Source: Oleispira sp. (GTDB lineage: Bacteria; Pseudomonadota; Gammaproteobacteria; Pseudomonadales; Oceanobacteraceae). From it: DNA of 41,564 nt. Under the pieces are notes generated by a model. It did not search any database, had not been told where the DNA came from, and worked only from the letters and a program-made list of their open reading frames with translations. Location: NCBI GenBank assembly GCA_016765295.1, contig JAESQF010000111.1, forward strand, positions 19,915-61,478, read 5' to 3'. Positions 27,968 through 37,340 of this stretch are shown here, piece by piece (position 1 is the stretch's first letter; each line of letters begins with the position of its first letter). The translations under genes and the position numbers were made by a program.

Positions 27968-29236
27968 ATGTCTAACGTCGCGTTACTAAGTTCTGCACAA
28001 GCAAATGGCTTGAATCACGAGAAGTTAAATCGTGAGCAGCTAAAAGATGCCTTTAATTTATTCAACTCTATGTCAGCCCAACTTTCTCAAAGCTATGAGT
28101 TTTTAGAATCAAGAGTTGAAGAGCTGAGTGGTGAACTGGCAGAAGTTTCTCTGCAGAGAATGCGTGAGCTAGCAGAAAAAGAACGCATTGCTGAACGACT
28201 TGAAAGTCTGTTACACATGCTTCCTGGTGGGATTTTATTGCTTGATGGTGAAGGCCGGATTCGTGAGTGTAATCCCGCCGCGCAAGCGCTATTAATTCCT
28301 AGTGAAGAGCAGGTTGCAGGGGATTCTAATAGCGTATTTGAGGCCGATGCATTATTAGGTCAGCGCTGGCGCGATGTTATCGCTTTACGCTTTAGTCCTA
28401 AGGCGGATGATGGTCATGAAATATCCCTAGTGGATGGTCGCCGAGTCAGTTTACAAACCGCCTCTTTGGGATCGGAACCTGGGCAGATTATTTTAATTAC
28501 CGATCAAACTGAAACTCGAAAACTGCAAGATAGTTTAAGCCAACACCAGCGCTTATCCTCTATGGGTAATATGGTTGCTTCCCTTGCTCATCAAATTCGC
28601 ACGCCGTTAAGTGCTGCCATGATTTATGGCGAGCACTTGCAAAATAAAGACTTACCGTCAGAGCAGCGAGAAAAATTCGCCAATAAAATGATGCTGCGTC
28701 TGCATCATCTAGAGCATCAAATTCGCGACATGTTAATTTTTGCTCGTGGCGAGGCGCCCTTAAATGATGATTTGGCGCTTTCTCAGTTATTACATGATTG
28801 GCAGGAAGCCCTTGAAATTCCTTTGCAGCAACATAATGCCAGCTGTGAATTTCAAATGAATAAAGTCGATGTTCATATTCACTGTAATCGTGATGCTCTT
28901 ATCGGTGCCTTAATGAACTTGGTCAACAATGCTTTGGAAGCGTGTGGTCAAGGAGCGCAGTTAAAAGTTCGGGTGACGGTTGATAAGCAATATCAGGTGA
29001 ATATTGAAATAGAAGATAACGGTCCAGGTTTTGGCAGTAAGCTCAATGAGCAAATTTTACAACCTTTCTTCACCACCAAAAGCAATGGCACCGGTTTAGG
29101 TCTTGCCGTAGTGCAGGCAATCGCGCGGGCGCATTATGGTGAATTTAATATCGCTTCTGGGCCTCAAGGCGCGATTGCAAGTTTAAGGCTACCTGCACAA
29201 CCCATAGTCGATGCTAAAACGGCGACTAGCCATTAA
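27968..29236 (+). CDS. fleS: Flagellar two-component sensor kinase FleS/FlrB
   Basis: FleS is the soluble histidine kinase that phosphorylates FleR to switch on later sigma-54 flagellar genes. The 422-residue product has an N-terminal helical region (about 20-75), then a PAS-type domain (about 78-185; MLPGGILLLDGEGRIRECNP). The HisKA domain has SLAHQIRTPLSAAM with the likely phospho-His at 208. The HATPase domain has an N box (LMNLVNNALEA), G1 IEDNGPGFG and G2 TGLGLAVVQAIARAHYG. There are no membrane segments, as expected for FleS. AGGAGA precedes the ATG. fleR follows after 63 bp. Confidence 0.95.
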   Translation: MSNVALLSSAQANGLNHEKLNREQLKDAFNLFNSMSAQLSQSYEFLESRVEELSGELAEVSLQRMRELAEKERIAERLESLLHMLPGGILLLDGEGRIRECNPAAQALLIPSEEQVAGDSNSVFEADALLGQRWRDVIALRFSPKADDGHEISLVDGRRVSLQTASLGSEPGQIILITDQTETRKLQDSLSQHQRLSSMGNMVASLAHQIRTPLSAAMIYGEHLQNKDLPSEQREKFANKMMLRLHHLEHQIRDMLIFARGEAPLNDDLALSQLLHDWQEALEIPLQQHNASCEFQMNKVDVHIHCNRDALIGALMNLVNNALEACGQGAQLKVRVTVDKQYQVNIEIEDNGPGFGSKLNEQILQPFFTTKSNGTGLGLAVVQAIARAHYGEFNIASGPQGAIASLRLPAQPIVDAKTATSH

Positions 29237-29299
29237 TACCAATACTTAATAAATTATCCATTATTAACAGCCAATGCTTAACCATAGCGTGGAGAGAAT

Positions 29300-30697
29300 A
29301 TGAAAATTTTAGTCGTTGAAGATGATCCGAATTTAAGAGAAGCCATTGTCGATTCTTTGATGCTGAAAGGGCACCAAGTACAGGATGTCTGTAATGGTAT
29401 TGAAGCGATAAAAGTTATTACTCAGTCTTCATTAGATATTATTTTGAGTGATATCAATATGCCTGAAATGGATGGCTTGCAGTTATTAGCCCATGTCAAA
29501 AAAAATCAACCTTGGCTACCGATGATTTTAATGACCGCGTATGGCGATGTTGGACAAGCGGTTAAAGCCATGCAATTAGGTGCCGATGATTATTTGATGA
29601 AGCCGTTTGAAGTGCAAGAACTGCTAACCATTCTTAATAAATACCAAACTACGACGGTAATCGTCGAAGAAAATGCACCGATAGCAGAGTCTGCTGAAAG
29701 TAAGTGGTTATTTCAAGTCGCGCAAAAAGTAGCCGTGACAGACTCGACGGTATTAATTTCTGGTGAAAGTGGTACTGGCAAAGAAGTGTTAGCGCGTTAT
29801 ATTCACCAACACTCGCTACGTTCTGGTCAGCCATTTGTCGCGATCAATTGCGCCGCTATTCCAGAAAACATGCTGGAAGCTATGTTGTTTGGTTATGAAA
29901 AAGGGGCTTTTACCGGGGCTTATGCCACCACCCCTGGCAAGTTTGAACAAGCGAATGGCGGCACTTTATTGCTCGATGAAATAACCGAAATGGATATTTC
30001 CTTGCAGGCTAAGTTGTTGCGGGTTTTGCAAGAGCAGCAAGTAGAGCGTTTAGGCGGGAAAAAAACCATTGATCTAGATGTGCGTATTATTGCGACTACT
30101 AACCGTGAACTGATTGACTATGTTGCTGATGGCCATTTCCGCGAAGATCTTTATTATCGCTTAAGTGTGTTTCCATTAAATTGGTTGCCCTTGCGCGAAC
30201 GTACCGATGATATTAAACCCTTGATGCAATTATTATTGCAGAAGCATGCGGGCAAAATGAAAAAGCCGGTTCCTCAGTTAACCGCCGATGCCCAAAGAAA
30301 ACTATTATCTCATCCTTGGCCGGGCAATGTTCGTGAGCTTGATAATACCGTGCAGCGGGCATTAATTTTACAGCAAGGCAGCCAAATTACCGCAGATGAC
30401 TTGGTATTAACCCCAGTGCCTAAAAACCGCCGCTTTGACATGCCGGAAGTGTCAGAAAATGTGCCGTTGGAGCTGTCTTCTGGCAATACCCTTGCGAATG
30501 ATTTGGGCAGTGCGTTAGGCAGTGCATTAGGCAGTGATTTGAAACAGCGAGAAATTGAATTAATTGTGCAAGCGCTCAATGAAGAGCCTAGTCGTAAAGA
30601 GGCCGCTGAGCGTTTGGGGATAAGCCCACGAACATTACGTTATAAGGTCGCAAAATTACGGGAAGAAGGTATCGATATAGAAGCACAGTTGGCTTAA
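29300..30697 (+). CDS. fleR: Flagellar sigma-54 response regulator FleR/FlrC
   Basis: FleR is the NtrC-type response regulator paired with FleS that activates late sigma-54 flagellar promoters. The 465-residue product has a complete receiver domain: EDD at 7-9, phospho-acceptor Asp51 (LSDINMPEMDG), Thr80 and Lys102. The AAA+ domain shows Walker A GESGTGKE (156-163), GAFTGA (203-208) and GGTLLLDEITEMD. The C-terminal Fis-type helix-turn-helix is KEAAERLGISPRTLRYKVAK. The linker before it contains a short repeat, LGSALGSALGSDL. Unlike FleQ, all phosphorylation residues are present. The stop lies in a 14-bp tandem duplication. Confidence 0.95.
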   Translation: MKILVVEDDPNLREAIVDSLMLKGHQVQDVCNGIEAIKVITQSSLDIILSDINMPEMDGLQLLAHVKKNQPWLPMILMTAYGDVGQAVKAMQLGADDYLMKPFEVQELLTILNKYQTTTVIVEENAPIAESAESKWLFQVAQKVAVTDSTVLISGESGTGKEVLARYIHQHSLRSGQPFVAINCAAIPENMLEAMLFGYEKGAFTGAYATTPGKFEQANGGTLLLDEITEMDISLQAKLLRVLQEQQVERLGGKKTIDLDVRIIATTNRELIDYVADGHFREDLYYRLSVFPLNWLPLRERTDDIKPLMQLLLQKHAGKMKKPVPQLTADAQRKLLSHPWPGNVRELDNTVQRALILQQGSQITADDLVLTPVPKNRRFDMPEVSENVPLELSSGNTLANDLGSALGSALGSDLKQREIELIVQALNEEPSRKEAAERLGISPRTLRYKVAKLREEGIDIEAQLA

Positions 30698-30711
30698 TAC
30701 AGTTGGCTTAA
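30685..30711 (+). repeat. 14-bp-period tandem duplication across the fleR stop
   Basis: ACAGTTGGCTTAA occurs at 30685-30697 and again at 30699-30711, with one T between. The first copy encodes the last fleR codons and its TAA; the second repeats them just after the stop. Only two copies exist. Confidence 0.85.
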
Positions 30712-30752
30712 ATGCAGTGGTTAAAGTTTTGACTTTGTTTTTATTTTAAAAG

Positions 30753-30768
30753 TGGCCCATAAGTTGCA
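30753..30768 (+). promoter_or_regulatory. Sigma-54 promoter of fliEFGHIJ
   Basis: TGGCCC-ATAAG-TTGCA has GG and GC 12 bp apart and differs from consensus at one -24 position. It lies about 94 bp before the fliE ATG at 30862. In Pseudomonas the fliE operon is a FleQ/RpoN target. Confidence 0.82.
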
Positions 30769-30861
30769 AAAAGGAATAGTAATAGGCAAAAGTGCCAAAA
30801 AAATATAAGTGAAACATGATCGGAAGCGTCAATTTCACTAGAAAAGGTTGAGGTGAATATT

Positions 30862-31389
30862 ATGGTTAATCGTGCCGATATAAATTCTGTTTTATTACAG
30901 ATGCGCCAAGTACGTCAGCAGGTGCAAGCTGCTGACCCCGCCTCAAACGGAATAAATAGCCAAGCAATCGGCACGCAGAATAGCAATGTCGGCGCACCCC
31001 AAAATAGCTTCGCCGCTCAGCTGCAACAACAACGCAGTCAGCTAAATCCTAGCCCATCGGTTAATCAAGTGCGTCATGAAATCACCCAGCAAGATTTAGT
31101 TAACCAGGCCGCCGCTTTTGATGTCCGTCCGGGTAATCAAATGAACCTAACCCCGTCGAGTACGACTCCCAGTATTGGTGAAATGATGGGCAATGCGATT
31201 AATCAGGTTAATGCTACCTCTATGCATGCAGGCAGCTTGAGCACTCGTTATACCCAAGGAGATCCTAATGTCGATCTACCTGAAGTAATGATCGCCATGC
31301 AAAAATCCACTGTTTCTTTTCAAGCGATGTCCCAAGTGCGCAACAAGTTATTAGAAGCGTATAAAGATATTATGAATATGCCAGTTTAG
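30862..31389 (+). CDS. fliE: MS-ring/rod junction protein FliE, extended N-terminus
   Basis: FliE links the MS ring to the proximal rod and is an early export substrate. I choose the ATG at 30862 (GAGGTG 6 nt upstream), giving 175 residues; an in-frame GTG at 30853 adds three. The conserved part is C-terminal, about 90-175: IGEMMGNAINQVNATSMHAG, DPNVDLPEVMIAMQKSTVSF, then QVRNKLLEAYKDIMNMPV. Most FliE proteins are about 100-115 residues, so the Gln/Asn-rich stretch at about 15-85 is an unusual insert. It is the first gene of the sigma-54 unit fliEFGHIJ, 14 bp before fliF. Confidence 0.93.
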   Translation: MVNRADINSVLLQMRQVRQQVQAADPASNGINSQAIGTQNSNVGAPQNSFAAQLQQQRSQLNPSPSVNQVRHEITQQDLVNQAAAFDVRPGNQMNLTPSSTTPSIGEMMGNAINQVNATSMHAGSLSTRYTQGDPNVDLPEVMIAMQKSTVSFQAMSQVRNKLLEAYKDIMNMPV

Positions 31390-31403
31390 TGGAGCGCAAT
31401 TAA

Positions 31404-33134
31404 ATGGCTAATGCGGTAGCGACTCCAACCCCAGCTCAGACTGAAACAAAAGCGGCGACGAATGCACCCTCAGAGCTGGCCGATGATGATTCAATTGATG
31501 ATCTCGAACAAGATATACACCCTGTTGTTTCTGGTTTTAATAAATTATCGATCGTTCGCCAAGGGGCAATACTCGGTGGCTTTGCGTTAGCGATTGCTTC
31601 GACCATCGCTATTTTTATTTGGTCGAAAGAGCCCAATTTTAAACCCCTAATAAATCGTCTACAGGATTATAACGCCCAAGAAATTATTGAAATATTGCAG
31701 CGCGAAGGATTTGAATTTGAAATTGATCCCAGTTCGCAAGTATTAATGATACGTGCAGATGAGTTGCATGACGCCCGTTTAAAATTAGCCGCGGCCAGCT
31801 TGATTGATGATAAAACTGTGGGCTTAGAATTATTAGATAATGAATCCAATTTAGGCACCAGCCACTTTATCGAAACGGCTCGCTATCGACGTGGTTTAGA
31901 GGGCGAGTTGGCGAGAACAATTGCCAGTGTGCAAGCCATTCGTAATGCCCGTGTTCATCTAGCTATTCCTAAGCAATCCGTTTTTGTTCGCGATCATAGA
32001 AAGCCGCGAGCTTCGGTCTTCTTAGAATTATACGCTGGGGCAAACCTGCATAAAGACCAAGTTGAAGCGATTGTGAATCTTGTTGCCTCGTCGATTAGCG
32101 AAATGGATAAAGACGCAGTCGCGGTGGTTGATCAAAAGGGTAATTTATTATCTAAGATCGAAAGTGATAGCGGCGAATTATTAGCGACCAAGCAGTTGCA
32201 ATATACCGAACGCTTAGAAGAATCTATTCGCTCACGGGTTAATAGTATTTTAAAGCCGGTGCTCGGTATAGAAAACTATCACGCACAGGTCTCTGCTGAT
32301 GTTGACTTTACGGTGGTTGAGCAATCAGAAGAAATTTATAACCCTGATCTTATCGCCATCCGCAGTGAGCAGTTAATTAACGAGCAAACGGTCAATAGTA
32401 CTGAGGGTGGAATTCCCGGGGCCTTATCCAATCAGCCGCCGGGAGCCGCAGAAGCCCCAGAAGAAATTGATCCGGTAACAGGTCAACCGATAGTTCCTAT
32501 GGATAAACGCAGTGAAACAACCCGAAATTATGAAGTAGATCGCACTATTAGTTATAAACAACAACAGGTTGGTAAGATTAATCGTCTAACCGTTGCGGTC
32601 GTGATCAATGATAAAGAATCGATCAGTGCTGAAACGGGTGAAATGCAATTTGTACCATGGGCAGAAGCGGACTTAGATCGTTTAGAAATATTGGTTAAAG
32701 ATGCCGTTGGTTTTAATGCGGCAAGGGGTGATAGTGTAAATGTTATCAACTCACCCTTTATGGGTAGAAATGAAGTTGAGCTGGGTAGTCCAGAGTTTTG
32801 GACGCAGCCTTGGTTTTGGGAAATCATGAAGCAGGTCTTGGCTGGACTATTCTTATTGGTATTGATCTTTGGGGTTATTCGACCAACGATCAACAGTATT
32901 GCCAATAAAGGCAAGACCGATGACGATATGCTGGGCTTGGATGAGCTGGCAGATGCTGAAGATGAATTCGATGAAGATAGAGTCACCTTATCCGGTGCGG
33001 ATGATTTCTTATTACCCGGCGCCTCAGAAAGCTTTGAGCGTCAATTAGATGCACTGAAAGGCTTAATTGCTGAAGATCCTGCTCGAGTGGCTCAGGTGGT
33101 GATTGCCTGGATTAATAGCGAGGAAGATCAATAG
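31404..33134 (+). CDS. fliF: Flagellar MS-ring protein FliF
   Basis: FliF builds the MS ring in the inner membrane, the foundation of the basal body. The 576-residue product has an acidic N-terminal tail, a first membrane span at about 52-74 (AILGGFALAIASTIAIFIWS), ring-building domains (VLMIRADELHDARLKLAAAS; ETARYRRGLEGELARTIASV; ARVHLAIPKQSVFVRDHRKP) and a second span at about 470-492 (MKQVLAGLFLLVLIFGVIRP). The cytoplasmic C-terminus ends in RQLDALKGLIAEDPARVAQV and VIAWINSEEDQ, the FliG-binding segment. Size and order are normal. fliG follows after 66 bp. Confidence 0.97.
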   Translation: MANAVATPTPAQTETKAATNAPSELADDDSIDDLEQDIHPVVSGFNKLSIVRQGAILGGFALAIASTIAIFIWSKEPNFKPLINRLQDYNAQEIIEILQREGFEFEIDPSSQVLMIRADELHDARLKLAAASLIDDKTVGLELLDNESNLGTSHFIETARYRRGLEGELARTIASVQAIRNARVHLAIPKQSVFVRDHRKPRASVFLELYAGANLHKDQVEAIVNLVASSISEMDKDAVAVVDQKGNLLSKIESDSGELLATKQLQYTERLEESIRSRVNSILKPVLGIENYHAQVSADVDFTVVEQSEEIYNPDLIAIRSEQLINEQTVNSTEGGIPGALSNQPPGAAEAPEEIDPVTGQPIVPMDKRSETTRNYEVDRTISYKQQQVGKINRLTVAVVINDKESISAETGEMQFVPWAEADLDRLEILVKDAVGFNAARGDSVNVINSPFMGRNEVELGSPEFWTQPWFWEIMKQVLAGLFLLVLIFGVIRPTINSIANKGKTDDDMLGLDELADAEDEFDEDRVTLSGADDFLLPGASESFERQLDALKGLIAEDPARVAQVVIAWINSEEDQ

Positions 33135-33200
33135 TGATCGCTGGAAATAGAATGATCAAATTGAGCAAGGTAAAAAATTTGAACAAGGTGCATAAATATC

Positions 33201-34241
33201 ATGGCTGAAAATACCATGCCCGCTGAGGCCAGTCAGCAAGAGCTATTAGCCAATCTTTCGCGGGTAGAACGTGCCGCTATTTTATTGATGAGCTTAGGGG
33301 AAAAAGACGCCGCTGAAATATTGAAGCACATGGGACCAAAAGAAGTTCAGAAAGTCGGTACTTCCATGTCTACCCTAAAGGACGTGCGACAAGAACAAGT
33401 CGAAGGCGTTGTGCTTGAGTTCTTAGAGGCGGTTAGTGGTCAAACAGGTATGGGGCTAGGTTCGGATGATTACATTCGTAATATGCTCACCCAGGCCTTA
33501 GGAGACGATAAAGCCGGGGCCTTAATCGATCGAATCTTGTTGGGGGGCAGTACCACCGGTTTAGATTCATTAAAGTGGATGGAATCGCGCCAAGTCGCCG
33601 ACCTTATTCGCCACGAACACCCACAAATTCAAGCCATTGTTATCTCTTATCTAGATGCCGATCAATCTGCTGAAATACTGTCGAACTTTGATGAAAAAGT
33701 ACGTCTCGATATTATTATGCGCGTAGCGTCACTAGAAGCCGTTCAGCCTGCGGCATTACAAGAGCTTAACGATATTCTAGAGCGCCAATTCTCTGGCAAG
33801 GCCGGCACGCAAACTCAAACTATGGGTGGGGTTAAAGTGGCCGCGGGTATTGTTAACTTAGTTGATAGCACCATCGCCAATGATTTGCTCGAACAGATTA
33901 AAGAAACCGATGAAGACATGGGTACTCAGATTCAAGACTTGATGTTTGTATTTGATAATCTTATCGATGTTGATGACCGAGGTATTCAAGCCTTGATGCG
34001 TGAAGTTTCAACGGATCTATTAGTGATTGCTCTTAAAGGCGCGGATAACGCGGTCCAAGAAAAAATCTTCAAAAATATGTCGAAGCGTGCAGCAGAGCTA
34101 CTACGTGATGATCTTGAGGCGAAAGGCCCAATGAAAGTCAGTGAAGTTGAAAACGCACAAAAAGAAATTCTTACCATTGCCCGTCGCTTAGCCGACGCTG
34201 GTGAAATTGTTCTGGGTGGGGGTGGTGAGGCAATGGTGTAA
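33201..34241 (+). CDS. fliG: Flagellar motor switch protein FliG
   Basis: FliG sits on the cytoplasmic face of the MS ring and receives torque from the stator. The 346-residue product has the N-terminal FliF-binding domain (SRVERAAILLMSLGEKDAAE), the middle domain with EHPQIQAIVISYLDADQSAE, and the C-terminal torque domain with DLMFVFDNLIDVDDRGIQAL and LKGADNAVQEKIFKNMSKRA. The charged residues that interact with MotA-type stators are in place. It ends in a glycine-rich GGGGEAMV tail. fliH follows after 6 bp, so translation is probably coupled. Confidence 0.97.
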   Translation: MAENTMPAEASQQELLANLSRVERAAILLMSLGEKDAAEILKHMGPKEVQKVGTSMSTLKDVRQEQVEGVVLEFLEAVSGQTGMGLGSDDYIRNMLTQALGDDKAGALIDRILLGGSTTGLDSLKWMESRQVADLIRHEHPQIQAIVISYLDADQSAEILSNFDEKVRLDIIMRVASLEAVQPAALQELNDILERQFSGKAGTQTQTMGGVKVAAGIVNLVDSTIANDLLEQIKETDEDMGTQIQDLMFVFDNLIDVDDRGIQALMREVSTDLLVIALKGADNAVQEKIFKNMSKRAAELLRDDLEAKGPMKVSEVENAQKEILTIARRLADAGEIVLGGGGEAMV

Positions 34242-34247
34242 ACCATT

Positions 34248-35345
34248 ATGCCGCTAATTATGAATGATTCCGTAGATTCAAATGAGGAAGAAGAGTTTAA
34301 AACCGGTAGCGAAGATATCGAAATTAAACCTTGGGACTTGCCTTATTGGCGTGGTGGTCCGGCCGCAGATAAAGCCAAACTGGCGGAAAAAGAAGCCGCT
34401 GAGCGTCTTGAAGCAAATAGTGAAGAAAATATTGAAGTCGTCGAGCCGCTCACGGTTGAAGAGCTGGAGACGATTCGTAATGAAGGTTACGAAGAAGGTT
34501 TTTTGCAGGGTTTAAATGAAGGCCGTGAAAAAGGTGAATTAGAAGGCAAAGAGCAAGGCCTGATTACCGGCAAAGAAGAAGGTAATAAACAAGGCAAACA
34601 AGAAGGCCAGCGTATAGGTTTTGAAGCCGGCCAAGCAGAAGGTTTAGCCGCGGGTAAAGATGAAATTACCCAGGCTGCTGAAAAGCTGGCGGACTTGGCG
34701 CGACAGCTAGAGCAAAGCTTGACAGAAAAAGATGGCGCAGTGCCACAAGTATTAAGTCAGTTGATAAAAACGGCCTGTGAAACCATTATCGAAAGAGAGC
34801 TGGAGCAGGGCGATAATCAAATTACCCAAAAAGTAATTTCAGCCCTTGGGCAACTGCCTGATGGTGCTGAAAATATTAAAATATTTGTCAGTGCTAAAGA
34901 TGCACTGCACCTAGAGCATGGTTTAAGTAGCTCGGGTCGCGAGATGCATTTTGAAATCGATGATTCACTCCCGACGGGCAGCGCCCGTATTAAGAGTAAG
35001 CAATCATTGGTTGAATTCAGTCATGAAGAGCGCATGGCACAAGTCTTTGAATTGATTAATAGCCAGTGTGAAAAACTCGACCTCAGTGATCTTGAAGGTG
35101 AGCAGGTAGATGAGCAGGTAGATGAACAGTCAGAAAATACTGAATTAGAAGCTGTTGAGCCAGAAATAGCTGAAGCAGAAACTGAAGCAGAAGTTGAAGC
35201 AGAAGTTGAAGCAGAAGTTGAAGCAGAAGTTAAAGCAGAAGTTGAAGCAGATTCAGAAGCTGTTGATAAGGTCGAAGAAGGTGATCGTGGTCTGCAAGAT
35301 GACCAAACTCAAGAAGACCAAACTCAAGAAGACCCGTCGCTATGA
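34248..35345 (+). CDS. fliH: Flagellar export ATPase regulator FliH with acidic repeat tail
   Basis: FliH forms the stator stalk of the export ATPase, holding FliI near the export gate. The central region (about 80-140) is the signature glycine-repeat helix, with G every fourth residue ([20 protein letters not shown] onward). The globular C-terminal domain (about 150-275) contains [20 protein letters not shown] and the [13 protein letters not shown] segment. At 365 residues it is ~100 longer than usual because of a very acidic tail after about 285. The tail has [30 protein letters not shown] and two QTQED units, encoded by in-frame DNA repeats. The ATG at 34248 or 34260 could be used. The TGA overlaps the fliI ATG (ATGA). 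Confidence 0.93.
   Translation: MPLIMNDSVDSNEEEEFKTGSEDIEIKPWDLPYWRGGPAADKAKLAEKEAAERLEANSEENIEVVEPLTVEELETIRNEGYEEGFLQGLNEGREKGELEGKEQGLITGKEEGNKQGKQEGQRIGFEAGQAEGLAAGKDEITQAAEKLADLARQLEQSLTEKDGAVPQVLSQLIKTACETIIERELEQGDNQITQKVISALGQLPDGAENIKIFVSAKDALHLEHGLSSSGREMHFEIDDSLPTGSARIKSKQSLVEFSHEERMAQVFELINSQCEKLDLSDLEGEQVDEQVDEQSENTELEAVEPEIAEAETEAEVEAEVEAEVEAEVKAEVEADSEAVDKVEEGDRGLQDDQTQEDQTQEDPSL
35100..35123 (+). repeat. 12-bp repeat in fliH (EQVD units)
   Basis: GAGCAGGTAGAT is present twice in tandem (35100-35111, 35112-35123) and is followed by a GAACAG half copy. Each copy encodes Glu-Gln-Val-Asp at the start of the acidic tail. Confidence 0.85.
35172..35255 (+). repeat. 12-bp tandem repeat in fliH (EAEV units)
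   Basis: About seven consecutive copies of GAAGCAGAAGTT, the central four identical and the outer ones with one to four changes, encode Glu-Ala-Glu-Val. Because the unit is 12 bp, gain or loss of copies keeps the frame. Two further 15-bp copies of GACCAAACTCAAGAA lie at 35301-35315 and 35316-35330. Confidence 0.92.
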
Positions 35346-36694
35346 GTTTAAGTGAACAGTTAAAAGCCATCGACTTCGATAAATTATCTCTGCAAAAGAA
35401 AGCCTGTGGAAAACTCATTCGTATGGTCGGGTTAACTTTAGAGGCAGAAGGCCTAATCGTTAAAGTTGGCGATCGCTGCATGGTCGAACGCCAAGATGCG
35501 AGCGATATAGAAGCGGAAGTGATTGGCTTTGATGGTAGCCGTATTTTTTTAATGCCCATTGAACAAGTAGATGGCCTGCAATCTGGGGCTAAAGTCAGCC
35601 CACACATGGGCTCTGATGGTGTGCCTGTCGGTTTCCAGTTATTAGGCCGAGTTGTTGATGGCATTGGCCGACCACTTGATGGTAAAGGTCCGATACATGG
35701 CGAGCAAGGCTCCTTGCAAGGTGAGCAAATTAATCCGCTGCATCGTGACCCTATTAGAACGACTTTAGATGTGGGTTTACGTTCGATCAATGCCTTGTTA
35801 ACCGTCGGTCGCGGTCAACGCATAGGTTTATTTGCCGGCAGTGGTGTGGGTAAAAGTATGCTATTGGGCATGATGACGCGCTTTACTGAGGCCGATATTA
35901 CGGTCGTCGGTTTGATTGGTGAGCGTGGACGAGAAGTAAAAGAATTTATTGATGAGATTTTAGGGGAAGAAGGCATGAAGCGTTCGGTGGTCATCGCCTC
36001 TCCTGCAGATGACGCGCCGTTAATGCGCTTAAGAGCCGCGATGTATTGCACCGCAGTAGCAGAGTATTATCGCAAGCAAGGCAAAAATGTATTGATGTTA
36101 ATGGATTCATTAACCCGTTATGCCCAAGCACAACGAGAAATTGCGTTAGCGGTGGGTGAGCCTCCTGCGACCAAAGGCTATCCACCCTCGGTATTTACAA
36201 AAATCCCCAAGCTGGTTGAGCGAGCAGGTAATGGCGAAGCCGGTGGTGGTTCAATTACCGCTTTTTATACGGTATTAAGTGAAGGCGATGATCTACAAGA
36301 CCCAGTGGCAGATGCCAGTCGGGCTATTCTCGATGGTCACATCGTATTATCTCGTAAACTCGCCGATGAAGGGCATTATCCTGCCATTGATATCGAAGCG
36401 TCTATTAGCCGAGCGATGCCGCAAATAGTGCCCCCAGAGTGGCTACGTAAGGCACAAAAGTTGCGTCAGTTGTATGCTCATTTCCAAGAAAATAAAGACC
36501 TTGTCAGTGTCGGCGCTTATCAAGCAGGATCAGATCCCACGCTAGATTTGGCACTTAACCGAATGCCTATGATTCAAAAATTTTTGCAACAAGAACTTAA
36601 TGAGTGCTGCAAAATGGATGAAAGTCTTGAGCAGCTAAATGCTATTTTACCCGACGTGCCCGCAGCGGATACTAAAAACCCGCTCAGTAAATAA
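35342..36694 (+). CDS. fliI: Flagellum-specific export ATPase FliI
   Basis: FliI is the F1-beta-like ATPase of the flagellar type III export apparatus. The 450-residue length is typical. The N-terminal beta-barrel is followed by [20 protein letters not shown] and [20 protein letters not shown]. Walker A is [14 protein letters not shown] near 162-175, then [20 protein letters not shown]. Walker B with [20 protein letters not shown] and [20 protein letters not shown] follow. [20 protein letters not shown] and [20 protein letters not shown] distinguish FliI/SctN ATPases from the F-type beta subunit. The start overlaps the fliH stop by 4 bp, and fliJ follows after 14 bp. Confidence 0.97.
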   Translation: MSLSEQLKAIDFDKLSLQKKACGKLIRMVGLTLEAEGLIVKVGDRCMVERQDASDIEAEVIGFDGSRIFLMPIEQVDGLQSGAKVSPHMGSDGVPVGFQLLGRVVDGIGRPLDGKGPIHGEQGSLQGEQINPLHRDPIRTTLDVGLRSINALLTVGRGQRIGLFAGSGVGKSMLLGMMTRFTEADITVVGLIGERGREVKEFIDEILGEEGMKRSVVIASPADDAPLMRLRAAMYCTAVAEYYRKQGKNVLMLMDSLTRYAQAQREIALAVGEPPATKGYPPSVFTKIPKLVERAGNGEAGGGSITAFYTVLSEGDDLQDPVADASRAILDGHIVLSRKLADEGHYPAIDIEASISRAMPQIVPPEWLRKAQKLRQLYAHFQENKDLVSVGAYQAGSDPTLDLALNRMPMIQKFLQQELNECCKMDESLEQLNAILPDVPAADTKNPLSK

Positions 36695-36708
36695 ATGATG
36701 GATGAGCA

Positions 36709-37158
36709 ATGAGCAAGCAAAGAGTTAAACGCTTACAGTTTGTATTAGCGATGGCGGCAGAAAAAGAACAAAAAGACCTGCAAACCTGGGGGCAATATCA
36801 ACAGCGGTTAGTGCAAGAGCAAGAAAAGCTGACACAATTAGAACAATATATGACGGAATATCGAAGTAGTTTAACCACTCAACAAGCCGTTGCGATCAGT
36901 GGTGGGCAAATACAAAATACCATTGCTTTTATCGAACAAATTAAAAATGCCAGTGGCCATCAACAAAACCAAATTAACCTAGTTCAGCAGCAAGCAGACG
37001 GTGCTCAGCGGGTATATCTGCAAGCTAGGTCGAAAGCAGAAGCGTTACGTAAGTTGATCGAGAAACTTAATTTGCAACTTTCAGCCATTGCAGAAAAACA
37101 AGATCAAAAGTTGATGGATGAATTCGCTGCCCGCAGTGCTAGAAATCGACAGCTCTAG
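36709..37158 (+). CDS. fliJ: Flagellar export chaperone/stalk FliJ
   Basis: FliJ is the central coiled-coil stalk in the FliI hexamer, coupling the ATPase to the export gate. The 149-residue product is wholly helical and Gln/Lys/Glu-rich, with long heptad runs (AMAAEKEQKDLQTWGQYQQR; QVYLQARSKAEALRKLIEKL-type C-terminal helix). Size, composition and position after fliI identify it despite low sequence conservation in the family. GGATGAG precedes the ATG. The usual next genes, fliK and fliLMNOPQR, are not here; a chemotaxis module begins 182 bp downstream. Confidence 0.92.
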   Translation: MSKQRVKRLQFVLAMAAEKEQKDLQTWGQYQQRLVQEQEKLTQLEQYMTEYRSSLTTQQAVAISGGQIQNTIAFIEQIKNASGHQQNQINLVQQQADGAQRVYLQARSKAEALRKLIEKLNLQLSAIAEKQDQKLMDEFAARSARNRQL

Positions 37159-37340
37159 CTCAATATCAATAAGATACAAGGTGTAAGTTAGAGAAAACTC
37201 GCCAATTTTTAGTTTAAATACTTTGAAATCTCCCCTTAAGAAAATATATATCAGCCGACTCGCTTAATTTTCCAATCTGAATTCGCAGCTTTTGAATTGC
37301 CGTCTATCCTTAGAATAAATGGAAATAGGAATGGAATGAC
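37159..37340. other. fliJ-STAS spacer
   Basis: This is 182 bp of AT-rich sequence between the flagellar and chemotaxis units. I see no intrinsic terminator and no sigma-54 motif with the right spacing. A promoter for the che genes is expected here but cannot be named from sequence alone. Confidence 0.5.

Noticed and set aside
35172-35255. CRISPR-like regular repeats in fliH
   Set aside because: The 12-bp units are contiguous, have no spacers and translate in frame as EAEV, so they are coding tandem repeats.
37235-37261. Possible sigma-28 promoter (GCCGACTC) before the STAS-che genes
   Set aside because: The -10 matches only five positions at best and the sequence 11 bp upstream (CTTAAGAA) does not resemble a FliA -35.
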